NCBI GenBank assembly: GCA_014529385.2
Contig: CM043953.1
Location: forward strand, 111,296,549-111,360,548
Reading direction: 5' to 3'
Origin: Adiantum capillus-veneris
Taxonomy: Eukaryota; Streptophyta; Polypodiopsida; Polypodiales; Pteridaceae
Length of the DNA: 64,000 nt
Below are positions 1 to 11,925 of the stretch, piece by piece. A program made the translations under genes and the position numbers. The notes below the pieces were generated by a model, which was given only the letters and a program-made list of their open reading frames with translations, was not told the origin of the DNA and did no database searches. Numbering within the stretch: position 1 is the stretch's first letter; every line of letters begins with the position of its first letter.

Positions 1-222
1 GAAGAAATTTTGTCTGTTATTGGAGAGAGTACAAAGCTTCCAGATGGATGCGACACACAAAGACAGGAAGATGAACAAGATGAATTTGAACATATTGTAG
101 AAACAGATATATTGACTAAACGATTGTCTCAGGTGGTCCCTTTCATTGAGCTGGGAGAACCAATGCATGTGGAAGTCAAAGGAAAACAGACAAAGGTCCT
201 ATACTATGATATAAAAGAATAG
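1..222 (+). CDS. Unrecognised open frame, possible 3' end of a coding exon
   Basis: The frame is open from the first base of the window and ends at TAG at 220-222, giving about 73 residues. The peptide is acidic in its first half ([13 protein letters not shown]) and then reads [21 protein letters not shown] recognise no domain. The composition looks like real coding sequence rather than low complexity, and a TA microsatellite starts just after the stop. It could be the last exon of a plus-strand gene, a retrocopy or part of a transposon. The upstream part lies outside the window. Confidence 0.25.
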   Translation, partial: EEILSVIGESTKLPDGCDTQRQEDEQDEFEHIVETDILTKRLSQVVPFIELGEPMHVEVKGKQTKVLYYDIKE

Positions 223-235
223 ATAGCAGTCATGA

Positions 236-470
<235 letters not shown>

Positions 471-660
471 TCTTCTTCATCCCTATTGCTAGGAGAAGAT
501 CTTTATCTTGCTGCAACCCGTGCATTTCAATTGCAGGAGCACATGGTAGAAGCAATGGCAATTGTGTACCTCCATTAAGGGCATGTCAGATCTATGACAG
601 ACCACCCTTGGCCGCTTGTATATGCAGTTTGTTATCGGCATGGAGGGCCTTTTCCATCTC

Positions 661-905
661 TCGATATCCAGAGTGCAGATGAGGATGGATTATATCACTC
701 TCTTATTTTGGGCACCCACATAGTTCCAGTTAGTAGCACTTTTAGATTCATCTTATATCTGTTCTTCGAGCCATATAGGCTCGACATCCAAAGTGCAAAT
801 GAGGATGGATTCACCACCCATTATATCACCCTCTTATTTTGGGCACCCACATACATCACACACAATTCCAACTCGTAGCACTTTTAGATTCATCTTATAT
901 CTATT
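661..905. repeat. Two-unit tandem duplication, about 120-bp period
   Basis: The segment beginning TCGATATCCAGAGTGCAG at 661 recurs as TCGACATCCAAAGTGCAA at 781. Both units go on through ATGAGGATGGA, TTATTTTGGGCACCCACAT and TAGATTCATCTTATATCT. The same leading segment occurs a third time at about 20037, directly after a LINE-like coding fragment, so this is probably the 3' tail of a dispersed non-LTR element. The rest of 473-988 shows nothing else I can name. Confidence 0.7.
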
Positions 906-993
906 AGAGCACATGGGAGACGGAGTGGCTAATAAGTCCGGCGTCGGGACCCGAAGATACTTCAAATAAAATTCCAGTTTCCAGTAGACTTTT

Positions 994-2098
994 TGTTAGG
1001 TGCAGCGGAATGCATGTTGTATTTTCTCAAGATTAGTGATCTTTATTGCTCAAGGTTCCTTTTAGTTCTTAGGGAAAGAGAGAGCTTTTCGTCTTGTAGA
1101 GTGTGGTGGTCACAAACAAAGTGGGTGGATGTTGTGCGTGCAAATGAATGAGACTGAGAGAAGGAGAGAGAAGAGATACGACACCGAGAGGTTGTAAAAC
1201 CCTCCTCCGAAGGCCCAACTCTCGTCGGCGAGAGTGGTCTATTCCACAAAGGTGTACAATGCCTATGCAATGGACTATGCAACTTGGTCTATGCCGATGA
1301 CGACGACGGTGACGATGGCTGAAATCTGAGATCTTCTAATCGCTGAATTTCGGGACTGTTTCGGTGGCTGAAAATGACAGTTTTGGCTGCGTTTTCTTGG
1401 CTGAAAAATGAGGTTTCTTAGGGCTGAAAACTGATGGTCTTTACGGGCTGAATCTGCTACACTTTAGGTGAATGATGCCAGTCTTAATTTGCTGCTGAAA
1501 TCCAAAAACGCAAGGGGCTGAAATTGGTCCTTTTGTCGCCGGGGTTCTGCAAATGCAAAAACACTAGGCTGATCTGCTGTGTCATGATGACGCCGGGGCT
1601 GATCTGCTGTGCACAAATCGCCAAGGCTGATCTGATGCAAAAACGCTAGTTCTTCTGTGGAGAAAACGCCAGAGTAGTCACGGGGGTTAGTATTGTTGAG
1701 AAGTTGCCTGTTGAGCAAGGTGCTCCTGCTGCCTCTTCTGCCATTTAGTGCTAACTTGGGTTTGCTTATATACAAACTTAGCAAAATTGCCCTACCTACT
1801 TTTGTTGGAAAGTCACTTAAAAATAATAAGTGAAAATAACCAATAAATAGGAAAATAGGCTAAATGCACTAGAAAATTCCCCTAACTGATGCTAATGGAT
1901 TCTGATGGGAATTCCGATGATCATGTTGTGTGCAACCGGAGGATATGCATCTATGCTAAGTGACTAGGCATGCACGGTCTACGAATAGACTCACAAAAGT
2001 GCCAAATCACTGCTAATCTAGACTTGACTAAATTGACTGAACCCTGCTGTGGTGTAGCTTGTCCATGGACACATAGGGTTGGGATGTGTCACGTGACA
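994..2098 (-). repeat. 3' LTR of A1
   Basis: This 1,105-bp LTR contains, on the minus strand, a TATA-type box (TATATAAGCAAAC near 1755-1772), several GCGTTTTT-type motifs and the conserved hairpin with arms CGAGAGTGG and its complement near 1220-1240. Confidence 0.92.
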
Positions 2099-4203
2099 TC
2101 CCCTCCTTTTCAAAGTGAGGTACTCGTACCGAACTGTATGGCGTCGAGGGAGATCGCCAACAGCATCCAGAATCGTGGAAGGGACTCTTCGCTGGCCCAC
2201 TCTGATGTGTTGGTCGTACGGTACTTGAACTTCATAAAGGTCTGCAACACTTGCTTCTTTGGGCCGCGCCGAAAGCGACACAAAGTCTTCTGAATCTCCT
2301 TTCTTGCTTCAACTTCGTCTAGAGTCGTGCTTGTTCCATCTTCAAGAATCTCCATGGATGAAAATTCCTGAAACAATCTCCAACACAAAACCATGAACAT
2401 ACTCATTCCATGTAAAGTGAAGGAAAAAAATCTAGTCTTCTCTAAAGACTATGTATGCAATGTAGATGAACATAAAGACGGAGTGACAACCCGTTCATCA
2501 AACACATGCAAACAATGCGGTCGAATCTTTTCTGTTTGATCGAAATCAATCAACTGTGGCAAATCACAATGGAAATGCCCATGCTTGGTGCTCATACTAT
2601 CATGTGCTCTTTCGAAAACTGTGTCATGCCAAGGAAGAGACATGGAATGTGACTTCCTGACATACAAACTTTTCAACTTTTCATGAACAATCCGCATACA
2701 TTCGTGCTCATCCATGAGAGAAACGTCCTCAACATACAATATGTCATGCCTAGGAAAAGGGATCACATAACGATGCTGACTAAAATACAGAAAACCTTCA
2801 CGAATGAAACACTCGAACAATGCCTGCGTACCAATCATGCGAACACATAATACTTCCTGTGATGGTTCTTTGGACCAAGGCTCGAGAGCCAAGATCAGTT
2901 CGTCCTGAATGATCGAATCGTACTGTGGGGGTTCTTTGGACCTCGACTCGAAAGCCAAGATCGCTTTTTCGTGATTGATCGAATCTACAACGAGGTTAGC
3001 TTCGCTAGCAAAAGCATCAACTAACACATCATCCTTGTGAACAATCACATCATCTTCATGCAACTCATCATGCTTGTGAGAAATCACATCTTGATCATCA
3101 TCCAAATCATCATGCTTGTCTTTATCATTCAAATCATCATGCTTATCATTGGCATCCAGTTCATCATGCTTCTCATCATCCAAATCATTGTCCTTATCAT
3201 TGTCAATCAAACATCATGCAAGTCATTGTCAATCAAATCATCATCATGCTTCACACAATCATGCAAATCCTGTGTTTCATGCTTTGGAGAAGTAGAGACT
3301 GAGAGAGTCTCCTTTTCCTGAACTTGTGCGAACTGCGCCTACACAAAAGAAAAGAGTCGCAAGAACTCTTTCATGTCTTTTGTCGCTCTTTTCTTTTTGT
3401 GCTTTGATCTCGCGATCAAAATCTGCTTGTCTTGCTTTGCGCTCGCGCACTATGGCTGCCATTCTTTCTTGGTACTTATGCTCGATGGCTGCCATGTCTT
3501 CTTCGTAGGCTTTTCCGTCTGCTTCTCTTTCTTGTTCCAACTCCTCTACAGGAGTTAGTGCAATCTTTGTCGTAGATGGTGAAGGGGGAAGGTCGGAAAA
3601 ACCTCCTAGTGTGAAAAATTCTTCTTCGCCTCTCTCATGCTCATCACCTCCAAGCGAAGTATCCATTCCGCTTCGAGTGATGACCATTCTGAAGTCGTGG
3701 GTTCTTGTGGGTTGTTGGGGGTCTTAGGTTCTTAAGTTCACGAGGAACTTGGGTTCTTGGGGGTCTTGAGGTTCTTGAGGTCCTTGATTCGTGAGAATCT
3801 AGGGTTCTTGGGGTTCTTGAGGTTCTTGGGTTCTTGGGGTTCTTGAGGTTTTCTTTCGCTTGCAAATAGCGTTGAGAAGGATCTTCTCTTCACCCGAGTT
3901 CTACCCTTTTCTCCGGGCGCACCCCTTGGTGGCCTTGCGCTCACACCAAGGTTGCTTTTTCCCACCTCACGTCGATTGGCCGGCCGCTAAGTGCACGGTC
4001 CGCTCTCAATGATTGAAAAGAGACACAAGGGGAGGCTGGACAAGCCCTTCTTTCTTGGGATTCCTGTCACTCTTCAACAAAACACGATTAGGAATCGCCA
4101 CGCCCAAGTAAACTTGGGTTCGTGCGATCGCAACAAGCAAAAAAAATTCTTGTGGTTCTTTTCCTTGAGTAATGCAGAACACTTTCCAAAGCTCCGATAC
4201 CAA
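2099..4203 (-). other. A1 interior: gag-like start, His/Asp-rich ORF, no pol
   Basis: On the minus strand 3277-3687 encodes a gag amino-terminal segment (MVITRSGMDTSLGGDEHERG, followed by a charged coiled-coil-like stretch). The 253-residue frame 2449-3210 begins with repeats of the type DKHDDL and DANDKHDDLND. It continues into a conserved segment (VLCVRM, HRYVIPFPRHDILYVE, MSTKHGHFHCDLPQLIDFD) shared with A2, A4 and A5. The stretch 3700-3860 is a leader minisatellite built on TTCTTGAGG. No zinc knuckle, protease, reverse transcriptase or integrase is visible, so the copy must depend on another element to move. It is an internally deleted relative of A2 and A4. Confidence 0.8.
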
Positions 4204-5316
4204 TGATAGGTGCAGCGGAATGAATGTTGTATTTTCTCAAGATTAGTGATCTTTATTGCTCAACGTTCCTTTTAGTTCTTAGGGAAAGAGAGAGCTTTCC
4301 GTCTTGTAGAGTGTTGTGGTCACAAACAAAGTGGGTGGATGTTGTGCGTGCAAATGAATGAGACTGAGAGAAGGAGAGAGAAGAGATACGACACCAAGAG
4401 GTTGTAAAACCCTCCTCCGAAGGCCCCACTCTCGTCGGCGAGAGTGGTCTATTCTTTGATTGCACAAAGGTGTACAATGTGTATGCAATGGACTATGCAA
4501 CTTGGTCTATGCCGATGACGACGACGGTGACGATGGCTGAAATCTGAGATCTTCTAATCGTTGAATTTCGGGACTGTTTCGATGGCTGAAAATGACTGTT
4601 TTGGCTGCGTTTTCTTGGCTGAAAAATGAGGTTTCTTAGGGCTGAAAACTGATGGTCTTTACGGGCTGAATCTGCTACACTTTAGGTGAATGATGCCAGT
4701 CTTAATTTGCTACTGAAATCCAAAAACGCCAGGGGCTGAAATTGGTCCTTTTGTTGCCGGGGTTCTGCAAATGCAAAAACGCTAGGCTGATCTACTGTGT
4801 CGTGATGACGCCGGGGCTGATCTGCTGTGCACAAATCACCAAGGCTGATCTGATGCAAAAACGCTAGGTCTTCTGTGGAGAAAACGCCAGAGTAGTCGCG
4901 GGGGTTGGTCTTGCTGAGAAGTTGCCTGTTGAGCAAGGTGCTCCTGCTGCCTCTTCTGCCATTTAGTGCTAACTTGCGTTTGCTTATATACAAACTTAGC
5001 AAAATTGCCCTACCTACTTTTGTTGGAAAGTCACTTAAAAATAATAAGTGAAAATAACCAATTAATAGGAAAATATGCTAAATGCACTGGAAAATTTCCC
5101 TAACTGATGCTAATGGATTCTAATGGGAATTCCGATGATCATGTTGTGTGCAACCGGAGGATATGCATCTATGCTAAGTGACTGGGCATGCACGGTCTAC
5201 GAATAGACTCACAAAAGTGTCAGATCACTGCTAATCTAGACTTGACTGAACTGACTGAACCCTGCTGTGGTGTAGCTTGTCCACGGACACATAGAGTTGG
5301 GATGTGTCACGTGACA
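4204..5316 (-). repeat. 5' LTR of A1
   Basis: This 1,113-bp LTR lies directly beside the primer-binding site. It is nearly identical to 994-2098 and has the same TATA box, hairpin and GCGTTTTT motif region. Confidence 0.92.
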
Positions 5317-5477
5317 CTTTTGGAAGTGCCATCTTGCTCTATCTGCTCTTTGGTAGGGCCGGTATGCTTTTAGAAAAGCACACCCATGAAGCTTTGATAC
5401 CACTGTCACAAGACAGGCACCACGTGCCAATAGTAAAGATCAGACTGAACTGACTTTTAGCACTTTAATAACAGCTG

Positions 5478-5524
<47 letters not shown>

Positions 5525-6081
5525 GACACGGGACACGGAATGGCGGAATTCCACCCTAGAGAGTAGTGACCCCAAACCTTGGCGTCCCTTTCGGTATTTC
5601 TTTATATTTGCATCAACACAGTACAAGCCGGTAATCCAAACTCTGCACCTTCTCCAAGAAGCATGCCCGAGAATGAGCCCATGGCCTCATATTTAAAGGC
5701 CCTGGGCCCCAAAAGCAATTTACATGAAAAGCCTTCAAACTCAAAAGCTTTTGGTCCAAAAGCAATGCCAAAAAGCTGCCAGCCTAAATCACAGAATTCA
5801 ATACAACTGCCACGTCAACAATGTCAATGCGTTTTGCGTCTACCCGTCAGCAGAATTTCGGGTTTTTTTTCGTACAGCTACCACGTCATCAGTTACTATG
5901 CAAGTGAGGGTCCAGCTATATTTTTAATTCCTTTGTCTCTTGGGCCCCATCGGACGGGGTCCCATAAGTTGGTAGGACTTCTGCTTCTGTTGCTTGTTCT
6001 TCTTAGGGTTTAGGCCCCTCAGCCGTGATCTGAAGGTTCGCTCTGCTCTTTACTGACTTGACACGTCAGCAGTTTGTGACA
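5317..6081 (-). mobile_element. B-like LTR (B1) with adjoining primer-binding site
   Basis: The minus-strand LTR occupies about 5404-6081: TGTCACAAACTGCTGACGTG at its start (right end), a TGTCACA-type palindromic terminus at the left. A primer-binding site (TGGTATCAAAGC on the minus strand) sits at about 5391-5402, so this is a 5' LTR whose interior lay to the left. A1 is inserted in that interior. No matching 3' LTR is recognisable to the left, so the element is incomplete. The LTR contains a (GA)n run at 5482-5522 and the conserved ACCGAAAGGG(A/G)CGCC motif (complement at about 5570-5605). Confidence 0.7.
5482..5522. repeat. (GA)n microsatellite
   Basis: About 20 uninterrupted GA units inside the B1 LTR. 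Confidence 0.97.
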
Positions 6082-6091
6082 TGCTCTTCCT

Positions 6092-6585
6092 TGTGCACAA
6101 TTCTAACACAGTTCGGAATTTCCTCTCGACTATGGATATCCCCTTTCCGATGCACCCGTCACTCACCTTGTGACGCATCAGGAATACCCATCACCTAGTT
6201 GTTTCCTACCGAACTTACGGTACAATCTCCTTCGTGATGCTCTATATCACCCATCCTATGACGCATCAAAGATGTCCGTTCCCAGATGGTCGAATACTTC
6301 TTCCCGATGCTCCCTGTCACCCATCCGATGTGACGCATCAGAAGTACTCGTTCATGGTGGCCTTACAGATACTCCCTTTCACAGTACTCTCATCATTACT
6401 CTGAATGATGCACTAGGAATACTCTGTACTTGGATGTCTCCAGAGAGAAAAATCCTCAAGCTTAAAATTCCAATAATTCATTTAGAATTATTTTTCTTGG
6501 TGTTCCAAGCGAGAAAATCCTCACTTATAAATCCAATAATTCATTTAGAATTATTTTTCTGTTAAATTAAGCCAATTTAGCAACA
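6092..6585. repeat. Dispersed repeat family C, copy 1
   Basis: About 490 bp, closely similar to 52566-53063. Both copies begin TGTGCACAATTCTA and end TTTAGCAACA, so TG...CA ends fit a small LTR. I found no target duplication. Internally there are three degenerate units of CACCCATCC-GACGCATCA and a 60-65-bp duplicated segment containing AATTCATTTAGAATTATTTT. The copy lies between the B1 LTR and the 3' end of the LINE. Confidence 0.65.
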
Positions 6586-6589
6586 AAGT

Positions 6590-7112
6590 CCAACGGCGTA
6601 AAGAGCTTGCCGGTCCATTATCCCATCTAGCCCAATCAATGTAAGTCCTCTCACTTAGTTGACGACCTTCTACGCTTGTCAGTATGCATTCCATACAAGT
6701 GGCTGTCTCTCTACCTCCTCGAGAGAGAAAGGCAGGTGTCGGCGGATCAAAGCTAGACGAAATTCCTTCCAAATCCGTAGCAAGCAGAGTAAAATGGAGA
6801 CAGATGGGACATATCCAAGGGTCCACCTGTGAAGATGAATCTTATGGTTGGGCGCCACAAACCGGCAGCATCTAGAGATCCAAACCGAGGAGAGGTATGT
6901 AACAAATCATGATGCAGAAACTGTTTCTAAGGCTCTGCCCCTAGAAACAATCTGCATACTGTAAGCTTTGCAAGCAATGCCTTGCTCTGCATCTCAAGAT
7001 CAATAATCCCCAATCCTTCCTCCTCTGTAGGCAAAATGATTGTGTCCAAATGGACTCGTGGTCGAGTGTCAGAAGAGTCGTCCATGCCACCCCACAAAAA
7101 GGTCGCGTGCAA
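6590..7112 (-). pseudogene. LINE carboxy-terminal region
   Basis: The minus-strand peptide HATFLWGGMDDSSD, followed by PTEEEGLGIIDLEMQSKALL, fits the region after the reverse transcriptase of plant L1 elements (consensus FLWGG ... EEGGLGI.DL..QN.ALLAKW). The last part (6590-6826) is open, but I cannot match it to a domain. Confidence 0.75.
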
Positions 7113-7416
7113 AACGCGCCATGATGCCCGAGTGCAAAGTCATGCAAGATGTCGTGAACCAAGCTATCGCAATAAGAACCCGATTCACCACAAGGGCTCT
7201 TCTAGCCAAAAATAAATGCAAAAATGACCAATGGCAAGGTTTCTTCCTGATAGACTGTAGCACGGGCACAAACTGTTGCTCAATGAATACATCAATTCCA
7301 ATATGGAACCCCAAATATCGACAAATTTGTCCTTTAAGTAGTTAAGAGAAATTATCCTGTGCAGCCCAATGACAATCGTCATCTACTCCTGCTAGGAAGC
7401 CAAAAGACTTGTCAGT

Positions 7417-7660
7417 TTATGAGAGCACCATTGGCCATGCAAAAGGTAGCAGATTGTCTAAGGTGGGTGTATCATATCTAATAAAGAGCATAGTGTCATC
7501 AACATATTCCTGATCCAACAAATCTGGCGAGTCGGCCAACGGCATAGCAAGACCTCTCAAGTGTGGGGTTCTGTGACCCAAGAAAGGAGCCATGACCTCC
7601 GCAAAAAACAGAAAGAAGTAGGTAGCCAAGGGACATCCTTGGCGAATTGAACGATACTTG
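7417..7660 (-). pseudogene. LINE reverse transcriptase, palm with catalytic motif
   Basis: The peptide contains YRSIRQGCPLATYFF (RT motif B', consensus RQGCPLSP) and DQEYVDDTMLFI, the Y-V-D-D catalytic motif. The frame is joined at its upstream side to LTR element B2. The upstream half of the same domain resumes at 11127 beyond B2. Confidence 0.85.
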
Positions 7661-8306
7661 GGCACCCCATGTCGGAAATCTGGCACGACTTATGCGAGAA
7701 TCACTTAAAACAATTCACAATTTTATCACACTTTTTTAAAAATAGAGTCGACACGGCCCGGCGTATTCCGTGCCCAAAGGTATTAGCCCCAAAATTTGGC
7801 ACCCCTTTCGGTATTTAGTTTTATATTAATGCTTCAGCAAAGTTACAATTCCCGCAGACCCTCTCTGCTCAGATGCTCGTCAGCAAACTAAGAGAATAAG
7901 TGGCCCTAGGTTCATATTTATAGGCCCTTGGCCTTCAAACTCAAAAGCAATTACATGAAAAGTTACGAACTTGAAAGCTAATTTTGGGCTAGTTGCTTTT
8001 GAGTTTGCAGCTTTTCATATAACTGCTTTTGAGTTTGAAGGCCAAAGGACTATAAATATGAACTTAGGGCCACTCTGCACTCAGTTGGCTAACGAGCATC
8101 TGAGCAAAGAGGACCCTTGTACTCTGTAACTTTGCTCAAGCATTAATATAAAAATAAAATACCAAAAGGGGCGCCAGATTTTGGGGCCAATACCTCTGGG
8201 CACGAAACTACGTCGGGCCGTGGGACTCTATTTAAAAGTTGTGAAGTATTTTAAGTGATTTTCTCATGTCGTGCCAGATTTTCGACTTGGGGTGTCCAAG
8301 TCTATA
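7658..8306. repeat. Large inverted repeat made of two facing LTR pieces
   Basis: Left arm 7658-7985 and right arm about 7986-8306 are reverse complements with scattered mismatches. For example, GGAAATCTGGCACGAC near 7674 faces GTCGTGCCAGATTTTC near 8267, and TTGCTTTTGAGTTT lies near the centre. Both arms are family-B LTR sequence, about 320 bp each, with almost no spacer. Confidence 0.85.
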
Positions 8307-8413
8307 ACAACACAGCCAACGCAAAACGCGGGATTTCCGTATTGTTGCCACGTTAGCATGTCAGCACAATTTGCGAAGCTCCCATATGGTTGTGCCACAT
8401 TGTCAGTTTGTGA

Positions 8414-10635
8414 CATACCCCCCTCTTGAAAAAATTGTAATCGCCCTCGATTACACCTACAAAATCAAACATAAGCCATATACAAGTTCAGTAGACGCTG
8501 ACTCTAAGTATCGATGCACAAAGACGACAGTCATTGAACATCCATATCACATTCAAATCATATCACACAATAATCCATCCGAATCTAGGACCATGATTCC
8601 TGGCAACGTGAAGAGCAATCGCATTTAGAATCTAGATCTACACTAGACCTCACTGATGTCGGATTAACTAATTGTTATTGCGATCATGTCCATAGAATCT
8701 CAAGACCAAAATGTTGCAGTCGTTTCATCTTTCAAACTTGCACTTAAACACAATCACATGAGTGAGTACTCAAAATCAGATTCATTTCCAAGAATTCCAG
8801 TTCACAAATCACACACTTAGTTCATATTGAACAGAGTGTTTCAATCATTCAGTCTAGTCATTTTTTCCGTTCAGAAGTATTGATGCACATAGATCCCTGT
8901 GTAGCCATCTCATCCCTCGGGAACTCTTGATATGCTCACCACAGTATCTAGTCGACTCATTCATATGGGAATCATCAGTCATCATCATCATTCAAAATTC
9001 ATGATTTTTATCTTGAATCGTGATCGGGTTCATTCTTGAGCCGGCATTGCTCCCAATTGCATTCATACGCAAATTCGTCACTTGTTATCTATACACAAAT
9101 AACAAGATCTTCCAAAGAAAAATACATTAATTTCACACATAATCAGAATCATCTTTGGGAATTCCCATTTCAAAGTTCTTCATTCATAAAGTCATAAAGC
9201 AGGATATTGTCAGCACATCAGTATCCCTTTCAATTTCCTATGCAGTATCTAATATGGAGCAAGTATCTTCTCGCCTAGTTCTATTTCAGTTTGTCGGTCG
9301 TTCTCATTCTTGTGCCTTTTTGGGACACCGCGTAGATATATGTCTTTATTGGTCGAAAGTTGATATGTTGAATAAGTCAAGTTACTTGAATGCATAGCAG
9401 CATGTCCCATCGATTGCTGTATGGACTCAAATTTCTGTAATAAGCAATAATCTCGTATCTCTTGCGGAAGTCCACAGCAAAATCGCTCGATTCGTTGTTT
9501 AAAACTGATCTTGTAGAAAAACATCCCAAAATCTCTAAGAATGAAGGTCCAAAGTATCTCCCTTGGTCATCCGAAGATGATTCCAAGCAGTAATCACGTC
9601 ACGTTCGTACTCCTAAGTAAGCCACGAGGAACTAAAAAGTCGCTTGAACATTATCCACTTTGGTGGTGCTTCCTTTCCTCATAGAAGAGTGCTCTGAGTA
9701 GCACCCTCCAAAAAAGTTATGTCAAACTATTGAATACAAGGGAGGGCCTTGTGAGCATCTCGAAAGCCGAAAAGGTATCAAATTTTATTGCATGTCCACC
9801 CTCCTTAAATTCTTTGGTCTTCTTACTCTTACCCTCGAGAAAGTCGTATTGATTGGCTCTATAAAAGTGCTTCCTCTTAGAATAACACATCTGGTCATCA
9901 AAGTCCGAACTCTCAAAAGAGGATGAATCCTCAACAAAATTGTCAGAAAATTTCCAAGATCTTTGGTGAAATCTGCTTTTCTTAGCATTCTTCTTGTTCT
10001 TTCAATGTCTCTGGTTTTTCCATCGTTTCTTGCCCTTTCTGTTAGAAGAGGAAGAGTTGTCGGAACTATCCGAAGAGGATGAGGACGAACTGGGCACACC
10101 CTTGAAGCGTACACGCTTCTTGGCTTTTCGTGCATTTGCAAAAGAAGACTGTCCACCAAAATAACCAAGGGAATCTGTTCCCTTGCTACGTCTCTTTGAA
10201 TGCTTCATGATCTTCAATATTTGGTTGACTCGTCGTTCGATCACATCATCAAGTTCATCTTCAATGTACAGGTTTCTTCAATGCACAGTTTAATGGTGAA
10301 TGGATGGCCATACGCCATTGGGAATGCATCTCATCAATCGGGTACCGAGTCAAAAATTTCGCGTGTACTGGGATCCTTTGAATATTGAAGCATCTGCTTA
10401 ACACAAGCATCAACCTGTTGTTGACGCTACACCTCCATTCGTCCATACTCCGTAGGCCGCGGAGGCCCGTACTCTTCTTCCGAGTGCCTATTTGAATTTC
10501 CCGTACTTTCATCCAATCCGGAATTGTCGGGCCGGTTGGTCTGATTCTTGCGGGATTCGTCACTTGAATCCATGTGTCGCGGTAAAAAGATCGGATTTCG
10601 AGGTGGAAGGAAAATCGATTGAGCTCTGATACCTC
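8414..10635 (-). other. B2 interior: gag-like peptides only
   Basis: The sequence next to the 3' LTR (8414-8530) is nearly repeated at 55923-56040 in element B3, which defines the family. Minus-strand peptides include a basic, serine-rich segment with SSSSSSSDSSDNSSSSNRKG (10002-10244) and a segment near 10300-10420 reading EMHSQWRMAIH. These suggest the remains of a gag-like protein. I found no CCHC knuckle, DTG/DSG protease motif, reverse transcriptase or integrase. The stretch 8640-9780 has no recognisable coding content. Confidence 0.55.
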
Positions 10636-11126
10636 TGTTACAGACTTAGGCACCCAAGTCGGAAATCTGACACGACGCACAAGAGAATCACTTAAAACAC
10701 TTCACAACTTTATCACACTTTTTAAAAATAGAGTCGACACGGCCCGACGTAGTTCCATGCCCAGAGGTATTGGCCCCAAAATCTGGCACCCATTTTGGTA
10801 GCTATTTTTATATTAATGCTTGAGCAAAGTTACAATTCCCACGAACCCTCTCTACTCACATGCTCGTCAGCAAACTGAGAGAATAAGTGGCCCTGGGTTC
10901 ATATTTAGGCTCTTGGCCTTCAAACTCAAAAGCAATTACATGAAAAGCTGCAAACTCAAAAGCTACTGGTTCAAAAAGCTACCAACATGAATCACAGAAA
11001 TCCGTACAGCCTGCCACATGGCACAACCAACACAAAAAGCGGGATTTCTGTATTGCTGCCACATCAACATGTCATCGTAATTTGTTGGGCTTCCGTACGG
11101 TTCTGCCACGTCATCAGTTTGTGACA

Positions 11127-11595
11127 CGGCATCCAATGTGGCTCTTGATTGTGACAACGCTGGAAGCAGTATGGTATAATGCAGATGCACCTTTGATCCA
11201 TTGCAAAGGAAAAGCCATCCTTTGAATAGTGCCCTTTAAGAAACCCCAATCCACTTTATCATACGCTTTCTCAAAGTCAAGGTGCATGAAGTTATAGGCT
11301 GATATGTCTGACGAGCCGACTCAATTGCTTCATAAAAAATGAAGATGTTATCTAAGATACATCGATCCTCCACAAAACCTGTCCGTGAAGCATGTACTAG
11401 ATCGGGCATTAAGGGTTTCAAGCGCATACTGATCGTGCGAGCGAAGATCTTATACACAGAAGGCATGAGGGTGATCGGCCTCCACTGTCGGAGGGACGAT
11501 CCATCCCCACCTTTTGGTATAAGAAAAATAAGTCCCGAACACATAGATGCGGGCATTTCTCTTGTGTCAAAAATGTATTGCACACCTGAAAGCAT
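11127..11595 (-). pseudogene. LINE reverse transcriptase, amino-terminal half
   Basis: The minus-strand peptide SGLIFLIPKGGDGSSLRQWR-PITLMPSVYKIFARTISMRL fits RT motifs 0-1 of L1 elements (IPK...P.DFRPISL...YKI.AK.L..RL). RTGFVEDRCILDNIF is motif 2 (QSAF..GR.I.DNI). Nearer 11200 another frame gives VDWGFLKGT, the region after motif A. A frame change separates these pieces. The domain continues at 7660 on the other side of B2. Confidence 0.85.
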
Positions 11596-11925
11596 AGCGG
11601 GTTTGAGAGCATCCTAGAACTTCAAAAAGAACTGTCTCGTAACACGTCCTCTCCGGGACAAGAGGCACTGTCCAAACCAATCACTGCATCATACATCTCT
11701 TGCATAGAGAAAGGGGCTAATAACGTATGGCACATAGCCTCTATAACCACGGGCTATACATGAGACCAAACCTCTTCTCTAGCACGTAGAACATCATCTG
11801 TAAGCTATCAGAAATGAATAACTGCTCAAAATAATCTCAAGCTATGTCAAGGACCTTGTCAGGCTCCGTATATAGTCTATTTGCAGAATCATGTAAGGCT
11901 CTAATGGAGTCCCCTTGGGACGCTC

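Larger units (their letters stand above)
994..5316 (-). mobile_element. LTR retrotransposon, family A copy 1 (A1), non-autonomous
   Basis: Both LTRs are present: 994-2098 (3' LTR) and 4204-5316 (5' LTR), read on the minus strand. Each starts TGTCACGTGACA and ends close to CACCTAACA. A 5-bp target duplication CTTTT lies at 989-993 and 5317-5321. The primer-binding site, a variant of TGGTATCAGAGC, is at about 4190-4203 next to the 5' LTR. A purine-rich tract ending AAGGAGGGGA abuts the 3' LTR at 2099. The 2.1-kb interior holds only a gag amino-terminal piece and a His/Asp-rich open frame; no reverse transcriptase or integrase is seen. The LTRs differ by roughly 3% over the stretch I compared by eye, so the insertion looks fairly young. 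It is inserted next to the primer-binding site of the B-like element B1. Confidence 0.92.
7658..11126 (-). mobile_element. LTR retrotransposon, family B (B2), inserted in the LINE
   Basis: The 5' LTR is 10636-11126 (491 bp), starting TGTCACAAACTGATGACGTG on the minus strand and ending CCTAAGTCTGTAACA. A TGATACC-type primer-binding site complement adjoins it at about 10623-10633. The 3' LTR is 7658-8413 and carries an inverted LTR piece (7986-8306). A purine tract (AAGAGGGGGG on the minus strand) lies next to it at about 8414-8425. The interior (8414-10635) encodes gag-like peptides with a serine-rich basic stretch (10002-10244); I see no protease, reverse transcriptase or integrase. The element splits the LINE reverse transcriptase between motif A and motif B', so it is younger than the LINE. 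No target duplication is clear because the left terminus is eroded. It is broken in several places. Confidence 0.82.

Noticed and set aside
2018-2281. Frame with SARPKEASVADLYEVQVPYD considered as a host gene
   Set aside because: It is an overlapping frame of the family-A conserved tail and is repeated in every family-A interior.
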